Part shown: piece by piece, positions 51,736 to 63,425 of the stretch
How the letters are laid out: the number at the start of each line of letters is the position of its first letter
How positions within the stretch are numbered: position 1 is the stretch's first letter
Source of the DNA: Trichuris trichiura
Lineage: Eukaryota > Nematoda > Enoplea > Trichinellida > Trichuridae
Length of the DNA: 64,000 nt
Reading direction: 5' to 3'
NCBI GenBank assembly: GCA_037903355.1
Contig: JBAJFE010000025.1
Location: 558,001-622,000, forward strand
The notes under the pieces: generated by a model
The model's input: only the letters and a program-made list of their open reading frames with translations
What the model was told of the DNA's origin: nothing
Databases searched by the model: none
Program-made: the position numbers and the translations under genes

Positions 51736-51992
51736 CGACAACAAAGACAGCAGCAGAAACAGAACTGGAACTTCGCAGCTGTCATCAAATATCGTTACCA
51801 AAGATGCATTTCTGAAGCACACAATCACACCGATATCATTTATACAGAGATAATTCGACTGCCGATTTAAACCAATACCATTCCACCTTCTTTTTCAGCC
51901 AAAATGGATTAAAAATGTAAATCAATTCCATTACCAGAGCAGGATCATAAACCTGACACTCGCTACGCTTCGACAACAAAGACAGCAGCAGA
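51736..51992. repeat. 22-bp direct repeat pair
   Basis: The sequence beginning CGACAACAAAGACAGCAGCA is present at 51736-51757 and again at 51971-51992, 235 bp apart, with no similarity obvious between the copies beyond the 22 bp. Confidence 0.75.
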
Positions 51993-52298
51993 GATCTCTG
52001 CCAGATTGCCTTCAAGAAATGTCAGACATCTTCAATGAAGTTCCATTTCTATCGCCGCATACCATATCGTCAGTGTTCAGGAATTCTGTGCGCCTATATG
52101 ATTCTTATGGGCTTTCAACTTTTGCAGCTTTTTCTTCAAGTCATGTTGAACGCTCTTTCCCAGGGCTTGGTCCATTTTCGTAACTTCGACATCGCCCATC
52201 AGGAGAACATTGTTTGGATTATGATCAATAAATATACGAAACAAAATGCCGCAAATGTATCACGAAATCACATCGGCAGGAGTAGAATATCGTCCTGT

Positions 52299-52330
52299 TA
52301 CTCTTCGGTACATGTGTGTACCGAAGAGTA
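52299..52330. repeat. Perfect 14-bp-arm hairpin
   Basis: TACTCTTCGGTACA is followed by a 4-nt loop and its exact inverse, TGTACCGAAGAGTA. No T-run or coding context explains it; it may be a transposon end or a chance palindrome. Confidence 0.7.
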
Positions 52331-54068
52331 GCGCGCTACATATAGTCTCGCTTTCATGAAAGCTTCGGTACTACTAAAAGTAGAAAGACGCACAGCGATC
52401 GTAATAACCGCGCTTGGAACGCAACTGCACAACAATATAATACGAGAATAACTACTTAATTGCTTAACTATTGCATACTACATAGTAAAGCATGCTCAGG
52501 TTCTACGCTAAAGCTTACGGTATTATTTATATTCAGGTATCGCGCTTAAAGCTCCTGCTCTGCTCTGTTCTGAAGTTAGTTTAAACCAGTCAAATCAAAA
52601 CTGTTCACCAAAAATAACCTAATAATTGTATTAAAAAATGATTTTTCAAAAGCTGAAAGAAAATAAGTGCCTTGAGGAGCTTTTCCGTGAAGATCAACCG
52701 TAAAAGATCTTTTTGACGCAGGCAGCTTTAGCCGCAAAGGAACTGCTTTGCGTTAGTCGCTTGGAACGCATAATCTCTACGCAGCTGCCATTCCGTCGGC
52801 GTCACAAGTTGGCTACAAACAACTGGGTTGAATAAACGTTGCATTAATTCACTTAAAACTTCCGCGAAACTTTCTAAAGTTTCAGTCTCAATAAGGGCTT
52901 TCTGAGAGCTAAAAACCTTGACGAGATAAAGACAAGCGTAAACTCAAAGTTACGAATATTACCAACTACTACAAATAACAAGTCATCTGAATGAATTTTC
53001 CGCGTCAAAACGTGTCTGCGTCAAACAAAGTGGACCAAAAAGTTATGTACTCTGCATAGCGCAGCACTGAGATGGTACGACTTGAAAAATTTTGGAAGAA
53101 CAATACACTTTTTAAATAGAAATTACTCTGAAGTCCTAGAAACAACATTAAGAGCCATTTGCTACTATTCTTCAAAGCATGAGCTTAACAGGGAAGCAGT
53201 TCTCCTTTGATAAACCAGTTTCGTGAATTCTAATGAAATCGCCTGCTCAAAATTTTATTATAATTGCTAACCGATTTAATAGTTCCATAAACGTACCAGC
53301 AATGGGAGCCGCAATGAAAACTGCTTTATAATGTTTCTGTTTTCATTGAAACGGAAGAGTAACGTATCCCCTTTTGCTTACGAAAGTACATTACGCTCTC
53401 AGCGGTTCACAATGATGATAAAGCATTCCAATTTATAGCTGCGCTTTAAAATCCATGTCACTTTAACAACTAATATGTTTTTTTTCGATTGGCTTAACCA
53501 CTTTTGAAAAGTAAACGTTCAGTGATGAATAATGAAGCGGGTTTCTTTTCACAAGTCAGACAAAAAAGGTGCTGTCATTCCTCGCCTTTTTCCATAACTT
53601 CAGCAAAAAGCGGAAACATTTTCCTTTTTTAATCCATTGCTAATTCTGCAGCTATAGTGACTACTCTCAGCCAAACGAAATGATCACTTTTGCGGGGACG
53701 TTGGTTCCCCTGCCTCCATGTAATTTTTGTAAAGAAGGGATACGTACGATGTTGGTCAAAGTATGTTGCATGAAGAATACCTTTGCCAATCACACAATGT
53801 TAAAAAAGTTAAAGCAGTAGTTAAAAAGTGAAATATTCATTGAGTTTTTGCACAAAACTAATTATCAACGAACAAACGCTTGTAGTTGTGACGGACGGCC
53901 AATACAGATCATGGATATTCTGTTTCAGAAAGACTGGGTACAAAGTGCGGTTAATTTTATGAGATCGTACCAAGTCAGGTATAACATTGTTTCAATCAAA
54001 CAACAATGAATTTTTACCAGTAAAGCATCTTGAAAAACCTTTGCACAAGTTGAAAAGGATCTACCCCG

Positions 54069-57000
54069 TTATATCTTCTTTTTACGACGACAAAATAGCG
54101 CCAAAGCAATCGGAAGAGTGGAGCATATTAAGGCAGTCCCTAGCATAAAAATACCATAGGTTACTTTTGAAAAGCACACTTCCGTCGCCGGATGTCTGGA
54201 AATGGAATTCCCCAGTATGTCTAAAAAGAAATAATGGCATAATATATTAGCAAGCAAAATTGATTTCGAAATTCACAATGTAAAAAGTTTGCAGTTGCTT
54301 TAATTTTAAACATTTATTTCGGGTTGCTTGAAGCCATTCCTCATTCCCCTGAATAGGGAACTGCTGATTTAGGAATTTTGCAAAAAAATGAAGGTCGTTA
54401 GGCAAATTACCTTGAAGTGTTAAGTCGCCACCATCCGGACCATCACTTCTGTCATTTCTGAGGGAATGACTTTCCAAATCGAAGATTGTCATTTGAGGGG
54501 TAAAAAGATCTATTTCCTCATTATGCGTTTGGCCAGCGGTTTGCTTATTTCGTTCAAATGGCAACGTATGACGCCTGTGTTTGCGCATTTGTTTTTGCTG
54601 CCGCAGGATAAAACCGTATGGGTTACTCTCACTGCCATCGGTGGAAGAGGCAGCTGCAGTTTGAACCTGCACAGCATCATTAGCTGCACAGTGAGGTGGC
54701 TGAAATGTCATGTGCAAAAATAATATACGGACAAACCTGACAGCAGCTAACTGAATGCGTACAGTAAGATTTTCGCAGAAGTCGTCTCCTTTGTTGCATA
54801 ATTGCAGGGTGCAGTGGAAGAAAACGTGCGGCTTATCAGCAAACTTGAACACGTATGAATCTACCCACGCCTTCGTCGTGTCCGAAGAGGCGTAATTGAG
54901 ATTACCAATAATCATTGGTTCAATGGCACATCTGCATATTGAAAAGCAAAGTCAATTTCAAACAGTATTTCTTTCCAGTCTTCTTACCCATTCTCGTCGA
55001 TAATTTTGACCTGATTGCCTTGTCCATCGTCGACGAAGCAATTTTTAACCAAAATTTTGTGTGTTGCTGAAAATACGCATTTGCAGATGGTAACGTCTCA
55101 TTTCAGTTCAATACTGGTATCACAAAACCAGACATGATGAACCGCTTCACCAATTTCTGCAAATCGTATGACAGCTCCATCAGGTCCTCCCCTTCGAACT
55201 TCATAGGCGCACGTTGGCATTTGTGCAGTATCTAAGAGTTGTCCTGTGGTCAACGTGCTAAAATTTCCAGACATTTTCAACTTTTACAAGAACGCTTTAA
55301 CGTGCTCCTCATCACCTGACTTCCAAATCGGAAGCCACCTGAAAAAATTAAGCTTCCTTGGAATAATTCCTTTCTCCCTATGCGACTTACGGTCTTTTCA
55401 GATTCCATGTAGAAGCATTGGATCATGTAAGCCCTATCGACCCTTGTAATAAACAACCTAAAGGAATAGTTCTTCAGTAGACAGGAACGCCGCGATAGCA
55501 ACTGAACTACATACCTATGAAAGCTTATTACCACTACAAGTGACTGCATCATTCCTGGTTGAGGATCAATCTAAAACTTCAATAACAGTTAGCATAATTG
55601 ATGAAAGTACTCTTCATTATGACGAGCCCAAACTTAATTATTTCAGAATCAGAACGGCCCGATTTCCCTTTGTTAGCAACGCTCAACAGGACGGTAACGA
55701 TAAGGTAAGAGACAGGTTAGCATACGTCTTCGCAATTTATCGCTAAATGCAGTAAAAACGTACATTTAGATTGCCAACTGACTTCGAACATTAAGCGCTT
55801 TTCGTTTTGCTGTTTTCTGCGTGTTTACAAATGCAGAGTAACAACAACGAAACCTGAAAATTTTCAGAGCTAATCTAATAAAGGTAAACATATCCCGTGA
55901 TCAACGCGGTATGTAATCATGGCAGGCATTGCTCGCTTCTAATAAAAGCGGTTAACTCCATAGAAACAATAATGGATTTCAAAGAAACTGTCAAAAAAGT
56001 CACACCCTCAAAATGAGGGTTTCATATACTACAAGACGTATCACGTTTAAAAGGACATGTTTCTATTCATAAACACATGACTGTATACACTATTCATTTG
56101 TTCGCGCAATAGTTACATAAGTACGTTAGTTCTTGTGGAAAGTATTCAAAAAAGGGAAGTCAATAAATAGCCGCTCAATTCAACGTAACCTACTATACGG
56201 TGCGTTGGGAGCAGTTGAAAATTCAGTACGCTTCCAGAGAAAACGTTCCATGCATTTGCGTGACCTCAGTAGCAATTGTACTGCCCTGATGGTGAACTTC
56301 AGTATTGAACAAACGTCTTTATACTCAAAACGCCGTGTTTTTATCTACTAGCGTTTGTTTAAACAATTTTTTCTAAGTCCCGCTTTACGTATTGAACTTT
56401 GCGGTATGAACTGAATAGGAGTAAGTTGCCAACAATGGACAATGGGTCAATCACTTGCCTGTGAAGGAGGTACAAAAAACGGAAACTATCAGAGGCAATT
56501 CGCCTACATTCCTAAGGATTCAAGCGACAAAACTACAATAGAGACAGTAGTGCCTCATTGCTCCTAATAATGAGTACAAACACTTTAGGTCTCAATTACT
56601 CCAATGCTTGGCCACGTATCAAACATTTAGTGAAGACGTACAACAGCAAAGCGTTAATAGAGTGTGGGCTAGGAACACCAATTCCATTGCATAAACCCTC
56701 AATAAATAACCCAACTATGAAAGCTTAGGTTAGAACAGATAAAAATGAATAAAAGCCAAGATTTCATTTTCAGAATCCTTTACTTGTTTAAGTTCGTTCC
56801 TTTTAGTTAATGCTGCAAAATGTTGGAACAATCCTACACCTATGTTAAGCAACCCACTGCTAATTTAGACACTCTCTGACAAAAAGAATGGTCAGAGAAC
56901 CTATCGTCTATCGAATCCGTTAAATAACAGTAACAATAAAAAACCATAAAGTAACTATTATAACTTCTCATTGGATAAAAAACTGCAATATGAATCAAGC

Positions 57001-58808
57001 ACTGCACAGTCTAAAAAGTGACATCCACTTTTTGCCAAAACTATCCGTGTTCATGCAAAAGAAGTGAAACTACGCTTAGCTTCGAAATGTTAATAATGTT
57101 GCTCTTAACATGGTTACTTTTCGGGAAAATAAAGTTTCGTTGCATAACCTTCTTCTTTCACTGCGATTGTATACGAGAGTAACTTTGAAACGCGGAGCTA
57201 CCAACACCTAACTTGTTTTGTTAATAGCTGCATAATCTATCTGGACCAGTAAACGCTGTCACTGACAAACTTTACAGTTATGACGGAAAAGCTGTGTACC
57301 AAAAGTCCTGCATGTCATAATAACTTTTACGTCCAATTAATGAGACGAAGCTGTGCTCCTCACCGAAACTCATATTGTTGCAATCAAAAGAGTAACTATC
57401 CTGAAACATTGAAGTACAGACGTTAGGAAAAGATTTCACGTTAAGGGTAACCTGCTGGTTACATAAGTTTTCTATATTAATAAGTACCAATTTTACATCC
57501 ACTATAACACTAACTAGGACACTGTGTAGTCAGAGCAGCAAGCCTGATCTGAAAATACTGAAAACTTTACTTTAATAAAGTTTTCTTTACAGAAGAAAAG
57601 CTGCAACTACCCGAAATATACACAGTAATTTGATGGATCCGTTCATAGCTACGCAGCTTATAGCAAATGTGAACGCATACATAAACCATTAAACTTAGTA
57701 ATAGTTGTCCGATCAGTTAATGCCACATACAAAATGACGAAATACAAAATGTTTTTTAACCTTTATCTTCGAACGAAGGGTTTCAATACACTAGTTTATT
57801 CTGCGAAGAATTGTACAGCTTTCAGGAAGCCTGTTGTTCCGTTTTCAGCGTCTAACTTTCAAGAGGCTGAAGACGAAACAAGAAGTGCCCTGAAAGACCC
57901 ATCGACTCTTCGCGCTGCAAAAGCGAGAACACCGTAACTAACCTATCTCGAACATTAAAATTAGACTTATTTTAATCGTTAAGTTAAAATTCGCAATGGA
58001 TTTTAGCCATACGCAAACTTTACTAAGACACTGCGGACAAAGAACATATCGCCACTACTTAAGTCGCAAGCTTTCCTGCTTAAAACGTAAATCATATATT
58101 TTGCGTCACTGCTTTACTTTATAGCATTACCCTCAGGTTTAGACAAAATGTACTTCATCACTTCTGTGTTTGCGAAATCTTGGCCGCTTTTGCTTTTAGG
58201 AACTTTCGACAGCTTCAGTATTACCTATAAGCATAACCCAATCGAAGTCACAAAGGACGCATTCGTATAAGCCGCACTTGATTAAGGAACAACATTCTGC
58301 TTTGCACACTAATATTTTTTGTCAGAATATGCTATCGTGCATTAATAAGTCATCTCTGTTTTGCATCAAGCCTACGAGAACAAGAGGGCTGATCCAGGTT
58401 AAATCCAACATTACCATTCTTGAGCGATGCATGTTGCAAACGCCGAAGCCGAACGACATTGATGGCTTCGTGGTAGAAGCTGCAGGATTGCTAAACGACT
58501 GGGAACACTCTGTCTTATCAGACATGCCTTTGACGAACAGTCGCCCTTGAAACGGATTTCTTGTAACAAAATTTACAGTTATAGTATCTTCGCTGCACTG
58601 GATATTGCAGTCTGAAGTAAAATTGTAAGCAGACAACGAGAGTTCAAGCTCGCGCATACTTAGAACGTCATTGTCTATTCCACTGCATGTCGCGCTGTAC
58701 ACCTTGAAGTGAAGCGCAATGAAAAGTATATTTTATAGTCAGGCTACATACGTGAAGAAGCAGAATCACCGAAACTAAGAAAATGGCATTCTGGAAAGAA
58801 ATTCCCAT
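54069..58808 (-). CDS. Cuticlin-like ZP-domain transmembrane protein
   Basis: Ten exons on minus: 58752-58808, 58660-58702, 58415-58611, 55515-55570, 55391-55457, 55115-55280, 54988-55066, 54763-54931, 54411-54699 and 54069-54220. All are in phase, giving about 424 residues. Exon 1 is a signal peptide (MGISFQNAIFLVSVILLLH). A complete zona pellucida domain follows, with cuticlin hallmarks: VNFVTRNPFQGRLFVKG, ITRVDRAYMIQCFYMESEKT, MPTCAYEVRRGGPDGAVIRF, VWFCDT, NCFVDDGQGNQVKIIDENGC, VFKFADKPHVFFHC and TPPHC. Then come a basic RKHRR proprotein-cleavage site (about residues 317-321), a low-complexity spacer, a transmembrane helix near residues 395-417 and a short CRRKKK tail. Family members are cleaved from the membrane and polymerise into cuticle layers. 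A 2.8 kb intron (55571-58414) contrasts with the other introns, which are about 50-200 nt. Confidence 0.92.
55571..58414 (-). other. Large intron of the cuticlin-like gene
   Basis: The intron runs from donor GTAATG after the codon ATG in HRSRM to acceptor TTTTAG before IDPQPG. It contains several short open frames on both strands, the longest 74 codons on minus at 57278-57502. None has the splice context or composition of a gene, so I see only non-coding sequence. Confidence 0.6.
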
Positions 58809-61387
58809 CGTATCCCGTTGGTTCAGAAGTTTTATGGGCAGTTGGTTCAACTGCCCAGCTTGCTTTGGCCAGATGCCAATAACGGAATGGAATGACGATG
58901 GTGACGCAGTAGGGAAATTGGCTTCGATTGAAGCAGATTCTTGGGAGAAAATTGGGTCGAGAGGACAAAACACAATGGCTTACTGCACTCTCCACTGTTG
59001 CGCCGGATCGGATGAATGAAGTAGAATCATTAGATCACATCATTTAAACGTCCTGTGACGTCGCCTGTTTTAAAGATGTCGGCATGGCCTGAAAAGGCGA
59101 GCTGCAAGACCTCATGGCCAACGGGACGAAAACAATTGCTACGAATTGGCGTCTCTACGCATCGAAGCATGGCAATGGCATGCTCCTTTCGCTAGTATCG
59201 TGACTCATTTAGGTCGTACAATTTAGCGCGGTGCACCAAGCAAAAGTTGGAATTTTTCTGCACATTGTGAGAGGCAGTCAGGTTAACTTTTGCTTCTGAA
59301 TTTTTCCTCCAACTGATCTGAGGTCAACGCATGCAGGTCGGCAACTTATTCATCTTGGTTAAATTGATCACGCTTCGTTGAAAATTCGGGCAATAGGTCA
59401 GCTCTTCTCAGCAGCTTGCAGAGGGAACAGACTCTTGTTTCTTTGCCGAAATGAAGTGCCAACCTTTGGACGTAGAAAAATTCCAACAGTCATTTTCCAA
59501 ACGCTATTGTCGCAAACATCTCTTCAATGCGTCGCGCTGCGACAAATGCACCTGCTTTTCTCTAAGTCTAAATCGGTGGTAAATAGCTAAGCCATTGTTA
59601 GCTATACTTTCAGCCTGCCAATGAGCTATACACAAAGGCTAAGTAGCAACACATCAAAAGAAGTGGTCAAAAGTTTCCTACCTTCAGTCCACTGTTCACG
59701 CTTTCATATAACGTCAAGCCTCTCTTTGTGTCCACTCAAAGTTTCATCATACTCGAATAATCCCTTGAAGAATATGATAATCTCGTTTGAGCTCAATTTA
59801 AAAGAAGACAGAACGACGTTCAAGCAGAGATGCTGTTGAATCTTTCTTCAATGAGAGAATTGGAACAAAGCGAATGCACAACAGGCTGCAGGATGTTTAC
59901 AAATAAGATTTCATGTTATAGCTGAGTGAAATTTTACGTGGCAGAATTTCAGCAGGAAAGAAAGCCGAACAGTAATAGAGAAAACTGTGTTCGACCACTG
60001 GAGGCAACGTCAAACGAAAATCTTAACTTCACGTTGACTATTGAAAAATAATGCTGCAGTTCTTCCTAGAATCCAATGAGCTTCCCATTCTGCAGTAACT
60101 ATTCATATTGCTACTGTATATCTTATATTACTAAACAAAATCAATTAAATTAAGTTAAAGCAGCTTCTATGACAGGCAGATTACATGACTTGCCACAAAG
60201 AATGGATCAGGTCGAATACAGTTCAATTTTCCTGAAGGCGCAGTTTTCATGACCGCATACAGACTACTCGTGGCTCACAAGCGCATTAAAAGAACTAAAT
60301 TTTGCATAAACTGCGACGAAAACGCCAACCTAAGCAGCACTACGAAATTACTAATGATAAGATAGGAAAGTGATAACAATTTCATTCAACAGGCAAACCA
60401 CAGAACCTTGATAATATTAAGTTTTTTTGCAATAATACTGCTAGCCTGCAAAAATGCAGTCAGCCCTAAGGAGAAACTGTTCCGGTGTATTACAGGGGGC
60501 CCGGCTTAAGATAGGTTGGACAGCGACACATGCTCACTTCAAAATGTGTTTTGTTCCACATAAATATATAAAAATATAGTGGCGAAGTATAGTCAAGTCT
60601 AAGCGTAAGCACATAAAACTGACGACGTTAAACTAATCTGTAACAGCGGACGACAATGGAGAAACTCTTATTGGGAAACCGCACTGACCACGCTCGGCAT
60701 TAAACGTAATGATTAAGCATTGCAACTTAAAATGCAAAAAATGCAACGCCTAGAACAAAACGGCGTCAAAACTTGAGAAACCCCTGCACTCTGTAAACGG
60801 CGATTAGGCAGCAAGCTTAACAAACACCACTCTCACAGATAAAACAGAAGGACGGTAATCATGGTTAGATAGTCGCCAGTAAGAAAGATTTATCAGAAGC
60901 GCTTACTGCTGACTCACCAAAAAGTAACAATCTCAAACTCTATTAGCTATACGTTCCAATCCAAAGTTGCACAACCAAAATAGCCACAAAGATTCCTGAA
61001 CTTAATCGATTCTTACGTCACACTTTTTCCAACCCTACAAACTAAACAGAGAAGCAGGGCGGAGTTCCAAAAGGGCGAATCTTCTCCAAAACCTTCTCGC
61101 GACGTAACACCATTGCATTCATAGGTGTGGTATCAATCTCTAAGCGACCAGAAGTAGCATTACTACTATTGACATACAAAACATCCTTTCGAATCAAAAA
61201 GAATTTGCAAATGTACCAAGACAGAAAGTGACATTCATAAACGCAATCGACGTACGACGGCGGAAATTGCGCTGGTAAAAGTTCAACAGTTATGAAAGGA
61301 AAACCAATTTCACAACGCGAAAGCAGCGAACAATAACTAAGCGTTTTGAATCACAAAATGTACACAAATCCACCTTGCCATCAATGG
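58809..61387. other. Intergenic region, divergent upstream flanks
   Basis: This spacer separates the start of the minus-strand cuticlin-like gene from the plus-strand repeat-protein gene, so it should contain both promoters. The part at about 59040-59220 is richer in G+C. No gene is supported; the open frames at 59378-59590 and 59621-59839 have no recognisable content. Confidence 0.5.
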
Positions 61388-61395
61388 TATATAAG
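61388..61395 (+). promoter_or_regulatory. TATA box of the repeat-polyprotein gene
   Basis: TATATAAG lies 59 bp upstream of the start codon at 61447. Transcription would begin about 30 bp downstream of it, near 61415-61420, leaving a 5' leader of roughly 30 nt. A canonical TATA box and short leader suit a strongly expressed gene. Confidence 0.6.
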
Positions 61396-61446
61396 TGGCA
61401 ACACCTGAGCAAGAATCACTTCGAGGTCTTGGACCGTTCTAAAGCA

Positions 61447-62691
61447 ATGAAGCTTTATCTGGCCGCGCTGCTTTTTGGCATAGCCTTTGCTGGCGATGAC
61501 GATAAACGTCTAAAAGGAGTTGGACCCGGATACGAAAAGAGCTACTTGGACTATGCTGGCAAGTTCAAAGGAGGCGCTCGCAAATTCTTACCCATATATC
61601 AGAAAGAAGTTTCCGAGGAAAAGGAAATCGTTGTGAAAGGAGGATGTGGTGCCAAAGAGGAAGAAAAAGAAGAACCCAGAGAGAAACGCAGCTCCGGAGG
61701 TAAAGGTTGCGATTTAAGGGGTGTTGGACCCGGATATGAAAAGAGCTACTTGGACTACGCTGGCAAATTCAAAGGAGGTGCTCGCAAATTCCTTCCCATC
61801 TATCAGAAAGAGGTTTCTGAGGAGAAAGAAGTTGTTGTGAAAGGAGGATGTGGTGCCAAAGAGGAAGAAAAGAAAGAACCCAGAGAGAAGCGCTGCTCCG
61901 GAGGAAAGAGTTGCGATTTAAGAGGTGTTGGACCTGGATATGAAAAGAGCTATTTGGACTATGATGGCCACTTCAAAGGAGGCGCACGCAAATTCCTTCC
62001 TATCTATCAGAAACAAGTGTCTGAGGAAAAGGAAATAGTCGTGAAAGGAGGTGCTAAGGAAGAAAAGAAGGAACCCAGAGAGAAACGCAGCTGCGGAGGT
62101 AAAGGTTGCGATTTAAGGGGTGTTGGACCCGGATATGAAAAGAGCTACTTGGACTACGCTGGCAAATTCAAAGGAGGCGCTCGCAAATTCTTACCCATAT
62201 ATCAGAAAGAAGTTTCCGAGGAAAAGGAAGTCGTTGTGAAAGGAGGATGTGGTGCCAAAGAGGAAGAAAAGAAGGAACCCAGAGAGAAACGCAGCTGCGG
62301 AGAAAAATGTGACCACCTAAGGGGTGTTGGACCCGGATATGAAAAGAGCTACTTGGACTACGCTGGTAAATTCAAAGGAGGTGCCCGCAAATTCCTTCCC
62401 ATCTATCAGAAAGAGGTTTCTGAGGAAAAAGAAGTTGTTGTGAAAGGAGGATGTGGTGCCAAAGAGGAAGAAAAGAAGGAACCCAGAGAGAAACGCAGCT
62501 CCGGAGAAAAATGTGACGACCTAAGGGGTGTTGGACCCGGATACGAAAAGAGCTACTTGGACTACGCTGGCAAGTTCAAGGGAGGCGCTCGCAAATTCTT
62601 ACCCATATACAAAAAGCAGAGCAGCGCAGAGAAGGAAGTTGTCATCAAAGGTGGCGCCGCGCCCTGTCCGAAATGTGGTAAGGTGCATTAA
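61447..62691 (+). CDS. Secreted six-repeat polyprotein with RxKR spacers
   Basis: An intronless frame of 414 residues. An in-frame ATG at 61375 overlaps the TATA box, so the start at 61447, which opens directly into a signal peptide (MKLYLAALLFGIAFA), is preferred. After a short acidic GDDDKR pro-segment come six tandem units starting LRGVGPGYEKSYLDYAGKFK and continuing GGARKFLPIYQKEVSEEKE, then a KGGCGAKEEE tail. Five units end in EPREKR, a furin/kexin-type RxKR site, and the next unit starts right after it. The last unit lacks this and ends in CPKCGKVH. Each unit pairs a cationic, aromatic core with an acidic tail and usually two cysteines. The layout is that of a precursor cut into about 60-residue peptides, comparable in logic to nematode polyprotein allergens and neuropeptide precursors, but the sequence matches neither. 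Function is unknown. Confidence 0.88.
   Translation: MKLYLAALLFGIAFAGDDDKRLKGVGPGYEKSYLDYAGKFKGGARKFLPIYQKEVSEEKEIVVKGGCGAKEEEKEEPREKRSSGGKGCDLRGVGPGYEKSYLDYAGKFKGGARKFLPIYQKEVSEEKEVVVKGGCGAKEEEKKEPREKRCSGGKSCDLRGVGPGYEKSYLDYDGHFKGGARKFLPIYQKQVSEEKEIVVKGGAKEEKKEPREKRSCGGKGCDLRGVGPGYEKSYLDYAGKFKGGARKFLPIYQKEVSEEKEVVVKGGCGAKEEEKKEPREKRSCGEKCDHLRGVGPGYEKSYLDYAGKFKGGARKFLPIYQKEVSEEKEVVVKGGCGAKEEEKKEPREKRSSGEKCDDLRGVGPGYEKSYLDYAGKFKGGARKFLPIYKKQSSAEKEVVIKGGAAPCPKCGKVH
61510..62688 (+). repeat. Six tandem coding repeats of about 204 bp
   Basis: Units begin at 61510, 61714, 61918, 62113, 62317 and 62521. Spacings are 204, 204, 195, 204 and 204 bp; the last unit is truncated at about 168 bp. Units 1, 2, 4, 5 and 6 are almost identical in protein and nearly so in DNA. 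Unit 3 is the outlier, with DYDGHF replacing DYAGKF and with the GCG of GGCGAK missing. The spacing is always a multiple of three, so the frame is kept. Confidence 0.92.
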
Positions 62692-62824
62692 TAGGACGCA
62701 CAATTACGCAGCCATAACGTAATATGTTTCGTGAGAGTTATTCGAAATAGTGCGTTGGCTGCTAGCAACTTTACATTATAAGTAGTTCTGTATAGATGAC
62801 CACTTGTCTTGCCTGACTGTTACG

Positions 62825-62830
62825 AATAAA
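62825..62830 (+). terminator. Polyadenylation signal of the polyprotein gene
   Basis: AATAAA lies 134 bp after the stop codon, followed by a GT/T-rich stretch (TTGTACCTTGTTCACC), as expected for a cleavage site. Confidence 0.65.
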
Positions 62831-63425
62831 ATTGTACCTTGTTCACCTGGTTCTGAGTTTTCTGCGTCCGTTGATGGGGTAGCACTCTCAGCAAACTGAA
62901 TCAAAAGCTTCTGTATGGTGGTGAATATAGTAATTCTTAACTTTCGCGCCTGAAATCAAATGGGCACTTTTAGTCCCTTATCAAATAGTCACGCACAAGT
63001 GTGAATGACGTATGATTTGCTATGTGCCCATCGATAGCATCTGAACATTGCGCGCACAAAGAAAAGAGGTTCAGAAGAACGTAGCATCTGTTTGAGAGTC
63101 AACGTTCTGAATGCCACGAACTAAGTACATTTGTGTTGTTGCCCTGTCAGGCTTGAAGGAATTGGAAATGCATAAACTCAGTATGCTCAAGCATTAGGCT
63201 CCATCAGAAGTAGTGTATCCGTGCAAACTGCGCAGTTTACATTGAACTCTTGCAGCGATTGACATGCCAACTGCGCTTTTTGTAACGAGACTGTCGACTG
63301 TTATCAACGGGTTGGGGTTATTGAGGCAGCTGTGCTTCAGATAAGATAGCCACCTTGTTTCATTGCTAACCAACAGGCACGTTGAACATACCACTAACGT
63401 ATTCAGCGTTCCTGTCACTCTAAAA
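62831..63425. other. Intergenic, nothing recognised
   Basis: No gene or repeat is recognised between the polyprotein transcript end and the hAT-like terminus. Short open frames are present on both strands without splice or start context. Confidence 0.5.

Larger units (their letters stand above)
49440..54068. other. Intergenic region with small repeats
   Basis: No gene is supported. A stretch at about 50600-52050 is richer in G+C and has scattered short open frames on both strands, perhaps remnants of an old insertion. A 22-bp direct repeat occurs at 51736-51757 and 51971-51992, and a hairpin at 52299-52330. The open frame at 52035-52331 ends within that hairpin and is not recognised. Confidence 0.45.

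Noticed and set aside
57278..57502. 74-codon minus-strand frame inside the long cuticlin-gene intron
   Set aside because: It cannot be joined in phase to the neighbouring ZP exons, which already splice together perfectly, and it shows no recognisable motif.
58668..58995. Long minus-strand frames and plus-strand frame around the cuticlin start
   Set aside because: They are read-through of the signal-peptide exon and its intron, or antisense shadows; the spliced model explains the coding signal.
61375..61446. Upstream in-frame ATG of the polyprotein frame
   Set aside because: It overlaps the TATA box and would place 24 hydrophilic residues before a signal peptide; ATG 61447 is the sensible start.
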